From positions 6,225,001 through 6,289,000 of the forward strand of contig OU015674.1 of the NCBI GenBank assembly GCA_907165275.2: a stretch of 64,000 nt of DNA, given 5' to 3'. Below are positions 51,384 to 62,257 of the stretch, piece after piece. The notes below the pieces were generated by a model. The model saw only the letters and a list, made by a program, of their open reading frames with translations. It searched no databases and was not told the DNA's origin. The position numbers and the translations under genes are program-made. Source of the stretch: Zygaena filipendulae. Lineage: Eukaryota > Arthropoda > Insecta > Lepidoptera > Zygaenidae. Each line of letters begins with the position of its first letter. Position 1 is the first letter of the stretch.

Positions 51384-51600
51384 CTAGCTGTTGCCCGCGT
51401 CTTCACATACTACTTGGTGGGTACAGTGCGTTCAAGTTTAAAACTGTTTTTTAAAAATGTTTAAAAATGTTTAAAACTCCTTTCCTCCTTTCCCCCTTAA
51501 GTAAAATGTTTCCTTTTCAGATAATCCTTCAGAATGAAAGTAATATTTTTTTTTATTATTTCAGTCAATCGAGTGGTTCCCTTTTAAAAAAGTCTCTCTA
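51384..51600 (-). mobile_element. Possible Helitron with GCCCGCG end
   Basis: CTAGCTGTTGCCCGCGTCTT resembles the 3' end of another lepidopteran Helitron-type family read on the minus strand. Inside is a local TTTAAAAATG duplication. The 5' end is not located. Confidence 0.35.
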
Positions 51601-51820
51601 AAAAGCGGAGATAACTATTTATCAAACGCAGAATTATTAATCGACGTCAAACCGCTTCAGCTTCTAAATTGTGGAAGAACATACTAACAAAATTCGACGT
51701 GTAAGAGACAATAATCCAATTTATTTGCAGAGTTGTGCGACTCATTTCTCTACAAACCTTGTTACTAAGCTCTCAACTTTCACCCCACATCAATACCTAT
51801 AAGCTGATAAGAAAACATTA

Positions 51821-52282
51821 AGGGTATGTTCCGTTATTACGCATAGCATTGGCCACTTGCTCCCAGTGACGAGAAATTCATTCCGTTATAACTTTCACCA
51901 TACTGCCGCAGCATTCGCAGTAGGCAGTGTGACGTCATAATCGTCGCCATTTATGTACTATGAGCACTGGCGTTACCGATGGTATGGCGTACCGTGGGTT
52001 GATCACGTGGTCAACCTCGGACCAATAATAATAATTGGTCAATGAGTGGTCGAAAGCATGACATGACATTGACACGGATGACACTAGCTATACAGGACTG
52101 TGTTCTGTTTTAAATAGTAACCACTAACCAGCAGGTACAGCGAACTATAAAGGAACGACTTCGCGGTATACTAAACTGACGTCATACCTCACAGTGAAAT
52201 GAAATGAAATGAAATGAAATGAAATAAACTTTATTTGTTACGACAACCGTATAGTGCCATCAGTAATACCGGAACATACCCT
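51821..52282. mobile_element. AGGGTATGTTCCG MITE, interrupted by a LINE tail
   Basis: Left AGGGTATGTTCCGTTATTAC and right GTAATACCGGAACATACCCT are inverted repeats over about 20 bp. A (GAAAT)6 LINE tail sits near the right end (52196-52258). The flanks are TTA and AAA, so the target duplication is unclear. 462 bp including the insert. Confidence 0.65.
52196..52258 (-). mobile_element. LINE 3' tail with (GAAAT)6
   Basis: Six GAAAT units, then AAACTTTATTTGTTACGAC. On the minus strand: ...AATAAAGTTT plus (ATTTC)n. Inserted near the right end of the MITE. Confidence 0.55.
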
Positions 52283-52551
52283 AAATCTTACACGTGGATA
52301 TGCGCCGTGATCGTTCTACAGGTATATCTATTATGATTGGCGTGTCTGTGTATACTGAAAATGTAAAAAAAAAGGGATAGGTATGACAAATATAACAAAT
52401 TGAGCCGTCGCGGGACGTCTGGCAGATGTGAAACATCGAAATTATTTTGTAGAAATAATGAGCATAAAAGGATAGCTCATGAAAGGGAATGAATTTCTAC
52501 AGCACAATTAAAATATAATATTCGTTTTTTTTTAATGATGTTAATTTACTA
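52283..52551. other. Unassigned sequence
   Basis: Nothing recognised. Confidence 0.3.
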
Positions 52552-52733
52552 CTAGCTGTTCCCCGCGGTTTCACCCGCGGTAATTTCGGTGTTCCCGCGG
52601 GAATTCCGGGTTACAATATAGCCTATGTTACTCAGGGAGCATTCTAATGGTAAAAGAATTTTCAAAATCGGGCCATTACTTTTTAAATTGAATCGTAACA
52701 AACAAACAAAATCAAATAATTTATTAGTTTAGA
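52552..52733 (-). mobile_element. Helitron, family G, complete
   Basis: On the minus strand it runs from TCTAAACTAATAAATTATTT to CAGCTAG, with TGAGTAACATAGGCTATATT, GTTACGATTCAATTT and the perfect hairpin CCGCGGGTGAAACCGCGG. 182 bp. Confidence 0.8.
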
Positions 52734-52749
52734 TACATTTATGTTAATA

Positions 52750-52830
52750 CCTACTAATATTATAAATGCGAAAGTAACTCTGTGCGGGATCTCCGAAATT
52801 TCCGCGCGTGAAACCACGAGTAACAGCTAG
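52750..52830 (+). mobile_element. 81-bp internally deleted Helitron, family A2
   Basis: CCTACTAATATTATAAATGC and GAAAGTAACTCTGT are joined directly to GCGGGATCTCCGAAATTTCC and the end CAGCTAG before T. About 110 bp of the core is missing, leaving little more than the two ends. Confidence 0.75.
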
Positions 52831-53806
52831 TTTAATATGAAAAATCAATGGAAAAAACTTAATTTTCTACATTGATGACTTCAGTCGCAGAGTCACTTGC
52901 GCATGGCAGGTATGTACCCATTATATTACAGTATTCTCTTGAGCTTAAAAGTATTCATCATGCTATGAAAACCTGAATACCCTTCTTTCCGAAGGAATCC
53001 CGAAATTCAGCAAGTGAAACCGATGATAATAGTCAGTCTATAAATAAAAATAGAAAAATTCAATGTCTGCTCGCATACCCTTTTTCTCCTCAGCTTTTAC
53101 GGGGTGGTAAACTAACCCACAGATAATATAATACTATACTATACCTATAGTATTATAGGAGAATATTTTTTTAAAGTTTTCAGTTTCGTACAATATATAA
53201 ATAAAAAAAAAACCAGAAATTCTCAAAATTAAATAAAACTGTCTATAAATACGTTTATTACACGCTTTTGCAGAGGCGTCGTTGAAAAACAGTTGCCAAA
53301 AACTAATATATATATTCGAATTCCTATAAAATTTTACAGTTATTCTCTCTGACACTGAATTTTTTTTCACTCCGTCATAATTTAGAATGCGAAGTACAAA
53401 AGTATAGAGCTTCCACAAACCAATATCGACAAATTGGTATCGATCGCACCACCAGTAGCGGAGTCGATTGAAAAAAATGTCGAATACCACTTAAGGTGAC
53501 AACTTGTTCAACGGAGTGACGATAATATGAAGCACTTACGTAATGGCGACCAAACAAAAGGCATTAGTACATTAGATGAAGTATAGACATAGCTTATTAC
53601 ACAGACACAGTCTTTAATATTGATTTTTAACATGTTTTTTACAACGAAGTTCCTTATTTTAGATATTCTTTGTACCGGTATAAAACTTCGATTTTAGATA
53701 ACGTCGACAAATATGGATAAATGTATCTGTATGTATGTATATCTCAATTAGTAGTAGGTATGCTGTAAGTATATACTAGTGAAATTATGTGTTTTAGTTT
53801 CTATTA
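52831..53806. other. Mostly unassigned sequence
   Basis: A Helitron 3' scrap may lie at 52985-53025 (GAAGGAATCCCGAAATTC). The minus frame 53134-53490 (118 codons) is Phe/Tyr-rich translation of AT-rich DNA without family features. Confidence 0.3.
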
Positions 53807-53994
53807 TCTTAATATATATAAATCACGTGTCACGTTGTTTGTCCGCGATGGACTCCGAAACTACTGAATCGATCGTAATGAAATTTGGTCACTATGTTGT
53901 ATTTGGCCCAACTTAAAAGATAGGATAGTTTTTATCCCGGAATTCCCGCGGGAACTCCGAAATTACCGCGGATGAAATCGCGGGGGATAGCTAG
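53807..53994 (+). mobile_element. Helitron, family B, complete
   Basis: It runs from TCTTAATATATATAAATCAC after A to TAGCTAG before T, with TTTGTCCGCGATGGACTCC, ATTCCCGCGGGAACTCC and ACCGCGGATGAAATCGCGGG. 188 bp, the cleanest family B copy. Confidence 0.85.
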
Positions 53995-53996
53995 TA

Positions 53997-54173
53997 TCTT
54001 ATAAAAATGAATGACTGTTCTTTTGTCTCGATAAAACTCGAGAATGGCTTGACCGATGTGAATAATTCTTTTTTTGTTGGGTTGGGTATAAAGAGACGGA
54101 CGGTATTAAAGAAAATTGGATGTTCCTTCGCGAATTACGAAAATCACGCGGGTGAAACCGCGGGCACAGGTAG
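53997..54173 (+). mobile_element. Helitron, another family, abutting the previous copy
   Basis: Starts TCTTATAAAAATGAATGACT two bases after the preceding CTAG, includes GACCGATGTGAATAATTC and CACGCGGGTGAAACCGCGGG, and ends CAGGTAG before T. 177 bp. Confidence 0.7.
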
Positions 54174-54303
54174 TAATAGATATTACCTTTATTAAAATAA
54201 GTTTCTCCAAAACCCTCTCAAGTCTTTCTGTACGTTTAGGTTGACTGATAGAAATCTCGATCGATCATTAAATCTAATAAATATAAAACCACAAGAACTA
54301 TAT

Positions 54304-54306
<3 letters not shown>

Positions 54307-54346
<40 letters not shown>
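54307..54346 (+). repeat. (GT)20 microsatellite
   Basis: Twenty uninterrupted GT units. Confidence 0.95.
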
Positions 54347-54353
<7 letters not shown>

Positions 54354-54665
54354 GTACACGTAATCTGAGTTGTGTGCTTTAATAAATAAACAAATAAATT
54401 AAAGTACTTAAAGTAAGTAATTAAAGTATTAAGTGTTTGTTAGTAACGGAATATTACGTCACTGGCGCCAATAACTAAACCTAGGTAATCACATACTAGC
54501 ATAGAAGTCAAGAAAGCGAATAGCCCCGAAAGAATACTATTATTTCTTTACTCACATTCTCTTTGTCTGTCCACGATCTTTTTACTTCGTCACTATTTGT
54601 AACTTAGACAAAATTTTAAACAGTTTCGTCAGTTAAATAATACTCTAAGATGATTTCTTATTTCA

Positions 54666-54949
54666 TCTATACATATAATAAAATAGTAACAGGTCGATGT
54701 ATGTACATGGGAGATAAATAAGACAAAATAAATTTAGGTGACTCTATGAGTGATATAGTAGCCAAAAATACCGTTTTTAGAATTTTAGTCTGTCTGTCTA
54801 TATGTTTGTATTCGTGCTACGCAAAAACTGCTGCACCAAATTGAATGCGGTTTTTTTCGTTGTATTGTTAAGGGTCTAACTTAGATACTCATGTTTAGAT
54901 TTTGTCGAAATTTCATCTGGAACTCGAGATATTAAAAAAAAATGCTGGT
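54666..54949 (+). mobile_element. Helitron 5' part, no 3' end
   Basis: TCTATACATATAATAAAATAG and ATTTTAGTCTGTCTGTCTAT followed by CGTGCTACGCAAAAACTGCT are a Helitron 5' half of the TCTATACATATAATA type. It stops where the family A copy starts at 54952. Confidence 0.5.
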
Positions 54950-54951
54950 CA

Positions 54952-55137
54952 TCCTACTAATATTATAAATATGAAAATATGGATGTTTGGATGTTTGTTA
55001 CTCAATCACGCGAAAACGGCTGAAGGGATTTGGATTAAATTTGGCATGCACGTTGTCAGGAGTACAGAGAAGGACATAGGGTCCTTTTATCCCGGAATTC
55101 CCGCGGGAACTACGAAATTACCGCGGGGCACAGCTAG
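54952..55137 (+). mobile_element. Helitron, family A, hairpin partly deleted
   Basis: It runs from TCCTACTAATATTATAAATA after A to CAGCTAG before T. The terminal hairpin keeps one arm only (ACCGCGGGGCACAGCTAG). 186 bp. Confidence 0.8.
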
Positions 55138-55901
55138 TTGGTAAATAAATTTCTTATATCAATTTTAATACAAAGGATTCTACTTAACAAAATATATCAA
55201 CGAAAAGAAAACCATAAAATATGTTTTTCGATTGAAAGCGTACGCAAGTATCGACTATCGCCAGTCATAAATTGGATTTAATGGTACATCATTATTTCGT
55301 AAACTGCACCATTAATATTAAGCGCATTGTTTATGAGTTGTAATTATTACCACGCTGCTAACGATTAGTGGAAGAGTTATCGAAGATATTAAATTTCATA
55401 ATAATAATATAACTTGTTATCGATAATCGTTAAGAATTAAGATATTAGCTCCGCTCGCTGGTTTACAAGAAACATCGTTCAATAAAATTTATGGAATGTC
55501 AAAATAAAAAATCAAAAGTTTTTAGCATCCGATATTCATATTCAACTAGTACCAAACAATTTTTTTCTGTAAAACATTTACAACGTTACTCTCACTCAAG
55601 TCTAAAGGGGCGTCTAGCCACAAGTATTTCTTTTGACAAAAGTCACCAATGCAGTTCGTTTTAAGATGGCCGTGTGTAGTAGTACTCGTGATATCCCGCT
55701 ACAGAGTGTAGGTAATTGCATATACATACGTACTAATTGTAAGTAGTACGTCAGGAAGCGTTAACGTGCGTCGTTTTAATGATTACTTAATTTTAAGAAA
55801 ATTGCCGCAGTCAGAGACATGAAAATTTGACTAGTTAGTCAAATTAAATTAAGTTAAATACCTTCTTTCACTTTTAAAATATGTAAAGCCAAACAATCTT
55901 A
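55138..55901. other. Unassigned sequence
   Basis: Nothing recognised. Confidence 0.3.
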
Positions 55902-56136
55902 TCTATACATATAAAATACTTTGTCCTGAATAACTGACTGACGGAACAACGCACAGCCTAAACCGCTGATCGTAGAGACCTGAAACTTGGAGGGTGTGTT
56001 CTTTGTATGACGTAGGCATGCGATAAGAAAGGATTTTTGAAATTCAACACCTAAAGGAGTGAAAAGGGGTTGCGAGGTGGAACAATGCCGCGGTGAGTCC
56101 GAAATTATCGCGGGTGAAACCGCGCGGGACAGCTAG
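55902..56136 (+). mobile_element. Helitron, family E, complete
   Basis: It runs from TCTATACATATAAAATACTT after A to CAGCTAG before T, with AAACCGCTGATCGTAGAG, CTTGGAGGGTGTGTTC and CGCGGGTGAAACCGCGCGGG. 235 bp. A CRE-type MITE begins 43 bp downstream. Confidence 0.85.
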
Positions 56137-56178
56137 TAAACAGTAAAATTCCGTAGAACAACGTTTTAACTCGCGGTA

Positions 56179-56508
56179 AGTAGGGATGATGCCTACTTTG
56201 GAAAATCAAAATTCTAATTAGTCCGTCAGTTAGAAAATAAAAAAACAATAGACACGTATTTTTTGCTTTTTTAAATAAATTAAAATATTCAGAGATAAAG
56301 TGCATTAAAGTTTAGGATGAGGAGGTCGTGACGTCACTAACCGCAAAACAGCCATACAAATTGTCAGAATAGTGACGTCACGCGAAATTTCAACTCAATA
56401 TATCGCCGTTATTTTTTGATTACGTAAAAAAAGAAAAAATACGTGTCCAATATTTTTTAATAATCTACAAGACGGACTAAAAAATAAAAATTAGTCGACA
56501 TGCCCATT
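56179..56508 (+). mobile_element. CRE-type MITE, copy 6
   Basis: Start slightly altered (AAGTAGGGATGATGCC), end GTCGACATGCCCATT. Two TGACGTCA sites in inverted arrangement. Closest relative is 18162-18492. Confidence 0.8.
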
Positions 56509-56833
56509 ATAGCAATTACCGGGATTTTAATTTAAAGCAAAACAAAAAACAGTAGCAACTAATGACCTACGTGTCGCAAATAACATGTTCACACATTACG
56601 ACCACCATCAAATGGTGAATCATCCCAAATCATCATCAATCAAAATGTCAAGCGGTTGCAATTTGTGTAGGTATTGTAATATGCGGTTTGTTTCCCTTTG
56701 GATTGTATGTTTTTGTACGTCTTGTGTTTTTTGGTAAAAAAAAAAACACTAATTAGGATTTTTAAACTATTTTTAACATTGAGTGCGAACAAAAAATGTG
56801 GAATTTTGTAGCACTCATTGTTTTAGTTTACGA
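56509..56833. other. Unassigned sequence
   Basis: Nothing recognised. Confidence 0.3.
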
Positions 56834-57030
56834 CTAGCTAGTCCACGCGGTTTCTTCCGCGTTAATTTCCCTTTTTACGTTTGGTTCCCGCGGGAATTCC
56901 GGAACAAAAGTACCCTATGTTATTTTCTGTATCACTGACAACGTGTAAGTAAGTAGGTATACAAAATTTCATGAAGATCGGTTCACAGTATTTAAGTATA
57001 ATAATAATAAACAAACAGACACACATTGAT
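56834..57030 (-). mobile_element. Helitron, family A2, diverged
   Basis: CTAG occurs twice at the end (56834 and 56838), then GTCCACGCGGTTTCTTCCGC, GTTCCCGCGGGAATTCCGG and CACTGACAACGTGTAAG. A short insertion (AAGTAAGTAGG) lies in the core. Confidence 0.65.
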
Positions 57031-57342
57031 TTCATTCATTCATTACTTTGGTTAGAATAGTTTGAAATTACCAACTTTCATATATTTTAACAATCATGTT
57101 CAAGTTATTGGAGGAGATGAGTCACCATCTCGATATAGCCTAACATGAGTTTCTTCTTCTATGTTAAATTTATAGATTTTCTTTAAAATCGCACCCGAAA
57201 TAGGCTTTCAAATTCAAATGGGACTTCAGACCACAATCACCGGTCCGGACAATGTGAGGTTGAGTGGCGAATTTTTATTACATACATAAATGCATGATAT
57301 TTTTTTGACATACACAATGATGTTGTCATCTTTATGCAAGCA
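57031..57342. other. Unassigned sequence
   Basis: Nothing recognised. Confidence 0.3.
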
Positions 57343-57517
57343 CTAGTTGTAACTTGTATCCGCGTTAATTTCGGAGTTCGGATTAATTCCGGGACTAAAA
57401 GAACGCATGTCTTTCTTTGTACCCTTGACAACCTATGCAAAATTTCATGATTATCGGTTAAGTTAAAGCGAGAAAGCGTACCTAACAAACAAATAAACTC
57501 ACATTCGCATCTAATAG
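57343..57517 (-). mobile_element. Helitron, family A2, decayed
   Basis: On the minus strand the core GGTTGTCAAGGGTACAAAG and GTTTATTTGTTTGTTAGG are kept and the GC palindrome is reduced. Its 5' side abuts the start of the plus-strand copy at 57518, so the two are head-to-head. Confidence 0.6.
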
Positions 57518-57732
57518 TCCTACTAATATTATAAATGTGAAAGTGTGGATGTTTGGATGTTTAGATGTTTGGATGTTTGTTACTCAATCACGCAAAAACG
57601 GCTGAACAGATTTGGATGAAATTTGGCATGCACGTTGACAGGGGTACAGAGAAGGACATAGGGTAATTTTTGTCCCGGAATTCCTGCGGGAACTCCGAAA
57701 TTGCCGCGGGCGAAAACGCGGGGCACAGCTTG
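57518..57732 (+). mobile_element. Helitron, family A, complete
   Basis: It starts TCCTACTAATATTATAAATG, carries four GATGTTTG/GATGTTTA units (about 57548-57576), ATTCCTGCGGGAACTCC and GCCGCGGGCGAAAACGCGGG, and ends CAGCTTG. 215 bp. Confidence 0.8.
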
Positions 57733-58232
57733 TAACGAATAATTTACTTTTGTCTGGAAGGGCGATATAACTCAATGCTTTAAATTTCAAATACTTATAT
57801 CTCCTTTTTTGGAGCTTGCGATAAACCAGAGCCAATGTGTCGAAACAAAGCGGATAGAGCCGCGGTCGGCAGCTAGTTTATGAACAAAAATAATATTAAT
57901 AAACTGCGCCCATCGCCTGTGTTGACCGGAGAGGACAATCGGGTGATACGACCCACGTATGTACACGTTCATCAGATATTCAACAAAGGGCGCGCCGGGG
58001 AAAGAAATCAAGATACCTTTTGTGTGTGTGAGATGAGAGGAATTTAATTTAGCCCACTCTCCTCTTGAGGGACCATCGATGACTATTGTGTTCCGCTTGT
58101 AGTAGTGTACGTTAGCAGCCCCCCTATTGGTGAATACTAACCAAATACTGCAACCTCGTCCGCAAAGCAACGCCCTCACAGAAGTGAAACTCCCCTGTTA
58201 TAAAACTGATATAGATATAGTAAATATGTGTA
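57733..58232. other. Unassigned sequence with a 130-codon minus frame
   Basis: The minus frame 57787-58179 is open for 130 codons and is moderately GC-rich, but shows no domain, signal peptide or family I recognise. A Helitron-like end (CCGCGGTCGGCAGCTAG, 57860-57876) lies within it, arguing for an unidentified repeat. Confidence 0.3.
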
Positions 58233-58421
58233 CTTGCTGTGCCCCGCGGTAATTTCAGAGTTCCCGCGGGAATTCCGGGATAAAAAAGTAGGTACCCTAT
58301 GTCCTTCTCTGTACCCCTGACAACGATGGCAAATTTCATCCAAATCCGTTCAGCCGTTTTTGCGTGATTCAGTAACAAACATCCAAACATCCACACTTTC
58401 ACATTTATAATATTAGTAAGA
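58233..58421 (-). mobile_element. Helitron, family A, complete but for hairpin arm
   Basis: On the minus strand it runs from TCTTACTAATATTATAAATG to CAGCAAG, with CCATCGTTGTCAGGGGTACA and CCCGCGGGAACTCTG. The terminal hairpin has lost one arm. 189 bp. Confidence 0.8.
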
Positions 58422-58623
58422 TATATGACGTACAAAAAACAAAATGACACTAAACACAGTTCTAAAGTGAACAAAATAAAATACAAACAATCGTGTAACG
58501 ATAGAAATCCAAAGTGGGGGATTTGGGGGTAAATTGGACCACTTCAAATAAACAGCGTGCACCATTACAACAATATAGGGTTACAAATACGACCTTTTTG
58601 TTACCGGTATTGCGTTTGTGCAG
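58422..58623. other. Unassigned sequence
   Basis: Nothing recognised. Confidence 0.3.
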
Positions 58624-58703
58624 GAAATGACTTCAATAGAGGCCAATTTTCCCACCTTTGCGTCCAGCCGTCGAAGTGGGATTACATATTTGACCTCTCA
58701 AAG
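58624..58703 (+). other. Weak candidate exon (80 nt)
   Basis: TTGCGTTTGTGCAG could be an acceptor and CTCAAAG|gtaagg a strong donor. The 80 nt between are open in one frame (starting GAAATGACTTC), with GC above the surroundings. There is no branch-point match, no homology and a frame this short is easily open by chance. Confidence 0.15.
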
Positions 58704-60119
58704 GTAAGGAAGTCTGACGTTGTGTTTTAGGCGGTTTCAATATTTTCGCATGCAGTAAAATAATTATTATTTAGAAAAAAATTGCGACATTTTGTTATCA
58801 CGCTGCTTCACGACATGTTTTTTTTTTAATTTGCGACTCGAACGTTCAAGTTAAGTTAGATTTGAATTGTGACTAAAACAGAGTTAAAATATACCGACTT
58901 CACATGCGTGAGCGCACACTGCATCGTGTTTTCTGTCCTAGAATTACACAATATAAATGCCTGCAAACGGATCCAATGTAGAATACGCCGCCGACGTATT
59001 TATTCCACTATAGCTACTTTTGTTCTACGATAAACGAAATTAGAACTATATTTTTATCCTCATTGAAAAAAAAAACTAAGTGTAACTTGTAACAGCTGCT
59101 TCGGGCATTACTTCTAATAAGCTTGTCGAAAAACCCAATTACCGGAAATAATCGATAGTAATTAGTAGTGAGCTGAACGTTCATTACGCTGTTAATTCAT
59201 ATTGACAGTATTTCAAGAACAAAATTGTTTCTAAGCGACGAAGAAAGTCATAGCTTGAGTATTCACAGCGCAATAAATTATTACAGTCCTACGCCGCGCC
59301 GTCTAAATCGGTTCCTAATAAGCGAAATAAGTTCTCGTATCAAAAAAGCATTAACCGCCTTTGACAGATGACCTGTCCATTGCGACTTGATCCCTATTCA
59401 AATGAACACACACTCGCGAGCGTTATGTTCTACAAATGGGTCGCGGGAGGTGCGGCGTGTCGAGGCAAATTGGTCGTTTTTCCACACAATACGCGAACAC
59501 CCCCGTATAATGTATGGAAGGGAATTTTATTTAATATCGCGTCATTGATTTATTGCTTTGCTCTAGTGTGTACCGTCTACCGTATTGGCCCTGTTTCCCC
59601 CTAAATTGTGTTTAGTGACGTGTGCCGGCTATGAATGTTGCCGTTTTTCATTTATATTTGCCGCGTTTTGGGGAATATTATTATTTATGTTTTTTTTTTT
59701 ATTTATCGCCGTCATGCAACTCTCGAGATAGTGATGAAATTGCACTTAAACTGTACGTAAACTTTCTGTAGGAACTCCTGCCCTAAGTCATTACTCTATT
59801 TGAAAAAAAGTCTGTGTTTACTGTCGGCGATGAGAGAGATGTTTTCTCTGAGTTTCAAGGTCTAGAATCAAATAACAAAGTTATCATAAACTTCACCATT
59901 CAATTTAAAATAACAATAAAACGAAGAGTCGATGAATTTCCTCCCATTTAGGAAGTTAGGAAATCGCGGCAAAAACAATTATTAGATTAACGTCGCAACT
60001 TTGTGACAACCGTCGAAAATAATTTAATATTAAAACGAAACCGTTTGGAAAATGCAAAAGTTAAATTTATTATCCAACACTGTCGCTTAGTTAAACGAGC
60101 AGATTAAATGAGTTGGAGT
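58704..60119. other. Repeat-poor single-copy stretch
   Basis: About 1.4 kb without any family found elsewhere in the window. At 59090-59180 there are an E-box (CAGCTG), CCGGAAAT, AATCGAT and TAATTAG words within 90 bp. The 78-codon frame at 59368-59604 is unassigned. A candidate for conserved non-coding DNA, on lack of repeats alone. Confidence 0.3.
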
Positions 60120-60260
60120 TGAACCGACTTCCAAAAAGGAGAGTTCTGTGTTTCCAAGTTTGTTTGTATGTGAGCGGTTCTTTTAGAAAACTCATACACA
60201 ACCGATTCTTACGATTCTTTTACTGCGGATAACCTATAGACATACATACTAAGGGATGAT
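60120..60260 (+). mobile_element. Fragment of the AACCGACTTCC element
   Basis: AACCGACTTCCAAAAAGGAG matches the left end of the elements at 33341 and 45455. The following sequence diverges after about 20-40 bp. Confidence 0.45.
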
Positions 60261-60811
60261 TTTAGAGCACTAGCTAATCCTTTAGGTTTTAATTTTTTTT
60301 CTACCAAACATACACCAAACGTACACACAATAGCTCTTACTCTTAATAAAAATATTTTCTCTCTCTGCCATACTTACACAATAGTACAACATCGTTTTCT
60401 CTCTTCCCCTAGGAGCTAGGGCCAAACACTATATAATTTTCTATCCGCAAAATTCCGTTATAAAAAATAATAACATACTCAAATCAAAACTGAAATTTTA
60501 CTCTCATCGCGTCCAACGAAGTTTCATTTCAAAAATTTAACGCGAGATTCAATCTACAGACATACCCCTTTTATCTTTTAGGTGAGGAGTATCGATGCAA
60601 ATGTGTTCTTTGAGTAACCGAGCGGCGCTCGAGGCGGGTCCGGTAATTAACATAGTATTTGCAATTAAAAAATAATTGAATATGACCTCCTGTGGGAATT
60701 TTCGGGACGTCCAACGACCGCGAGGCGCAAGGCGCGTTATTCAAGGTTCATAAATTTATTTTATAAAATTTAAGTGGCAAATCGATTGTAAACACAATAT
60801 TAATTATTATA
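60261..60811. other. Unassigned sequence
   Basis: Nothing recognised. A GC-rich word cluster at about 60620-60645 (GAGCGGCGCTCGAGGCGGGT) stands out from the AT-rich background. Confidence 0.3.
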
Positions 60812-61270
60812 TCTATATAATAAAAATGAATCGTCAAATGTGTTGGTAAGCGCATAACTTACAAACGACTGCACCAAATTGGATTTTTTTTTTGAGTTCG
60901 TTATTGTCAGGACAAGGTTTATGTAAAAGAATTTTGGAGTCCCTGCGGGAATTCCGAAACTCACGCGGGTGAATCTCCGAAACGGTTGGACCGATATTGA
61001 CGGGACTCACTGCTAATTAGCTGTTGTTATAAGGAGTAAATTAGACTGCATTGGAGTTCCTGCGGGAATCCCGGAACTCACGCGGGTGAAACCGCGGACG
61101 TGTCACGTTGTTTGTCCGCGATGGACTCCGAAACTACTGAACGGATTGATACTGATAAAATTTCGTAACCATTTATAATATGGTCCAACTTAAAAGATAG
61201 GATAGTTTCTATCCCGGAATTCCCGCGGGAACTCCGAAATTACCGCGGATGAAATCGCGGGGACAGCTAG
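60812..61270 (+). mobile_element. Chimeric Helitron, family C fused to family B
   Basis: The first part (60812 to about 61095) is family C from TCTATATAATAAAAATGAAT to GCGGGTGAAACCGCGG, lacking its CAGCTAG. It joins directly to family B at CGTGTCACGTTGTTTGTCC, lacking the family B start. The fusion ends normally in CAGCTAG before T. 459 bp. Confidence 0.75.
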
Positions 61271-62063
61271 TTTTTTAATAAAAATGTGCAGATTCTATGT
61301 TTACTAGTAAGCAGGGCTTGACACAAGTCCTGGCTTTTCGTCCAATCATACAAATGGTATGGCGAAAATCCAGGGTTGTCGGACCAGTAAAAATTTTACC
61401 TCCAGCATTGTCCCTATCTAGCCTAGTGGGCTTTGTGGTAAGTTTAGTAAGCTAAGAAACCAAAGGCTAATATCCGAACTACTAACAAGATGAAGTAACC
61501 TAGAAGCGCCATAAACAAGTTAAATATCACGAACTAAAACAAGAAATGTCACCCGATTCCGTAAATATAACTTCCAATACAAATAATATAGAAGCCCGAA
61601 CAAATAATTTTATTGAGTCGTCAGAGTGAAACACAACAGAGGGAGCAACGAAAATAATCCATTAGTACCTATGTATATTCTGGTAAGTCAAAACTTTATA
61701 AAGGTGCTATTTCACCCTGAGCAAGTTGAGGCGCAAGAAAAATTAAAGAGAAAGCGCTATACCTTAAATTAAAATGCCCAATAGGTACTATTTTATGGAG
61801 GAAAGGTTTGGTTTATTTGTATGGAGTAATCTATGAAACCATTTTGAAACTTCTTTCATTAATAAGAAGCTTTAGTAATGCTGAGTGACTTAAGTATACT
61901 TTTTGTTATGGAACATACAAGCAAATAACGTATTCGAAGATAGGGTATTTTTATCCTTAGACCATTTTGTAGTGCGAAGTGAAAGTTCCAAGTGAAGTTC
62001 CATGTTCCAAGTTGCACTGGCTTAAATCGATGCCGCGATTCCGTGAAGATATTATTGTATTAA
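61271..62063. other. Unassigned sequence
   Basis: Nothing recognised. Near 61985 AAGTTCCAAGTGAAGTTCC is a small local repeat. Confidence 0.3.
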
Positions 62064-62257
62064 CTAGTGCTACCCCGCGGTTTCACGCGCAGTAATTTCG
62101 GAGTTCCCACGGGAATTCCAGGATAAACTATAAATATAAACCTTCCTCATGAATCACTCCATCTATTGCTAAAAACCGCATGAAAATCCGTTCAGTAATT
62201 TTTAAGTCTATCGCGAACAGAATACGAAAGCGACTTCATTTTTTTACTATGTAAAGA
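62064..62257 (-). mobile_element. Helitron, family F
   Basis: On the minus strand: GAAGTCGCTTTCGTATTC, TTTTCATGCGGTTTTTAGC, ATTCCCGTGGGAACTCC, GCGTGAAACCGCGGGG and the CTAG end at 62064-62067. The 5' end is approximate. Confidence 0.65.
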
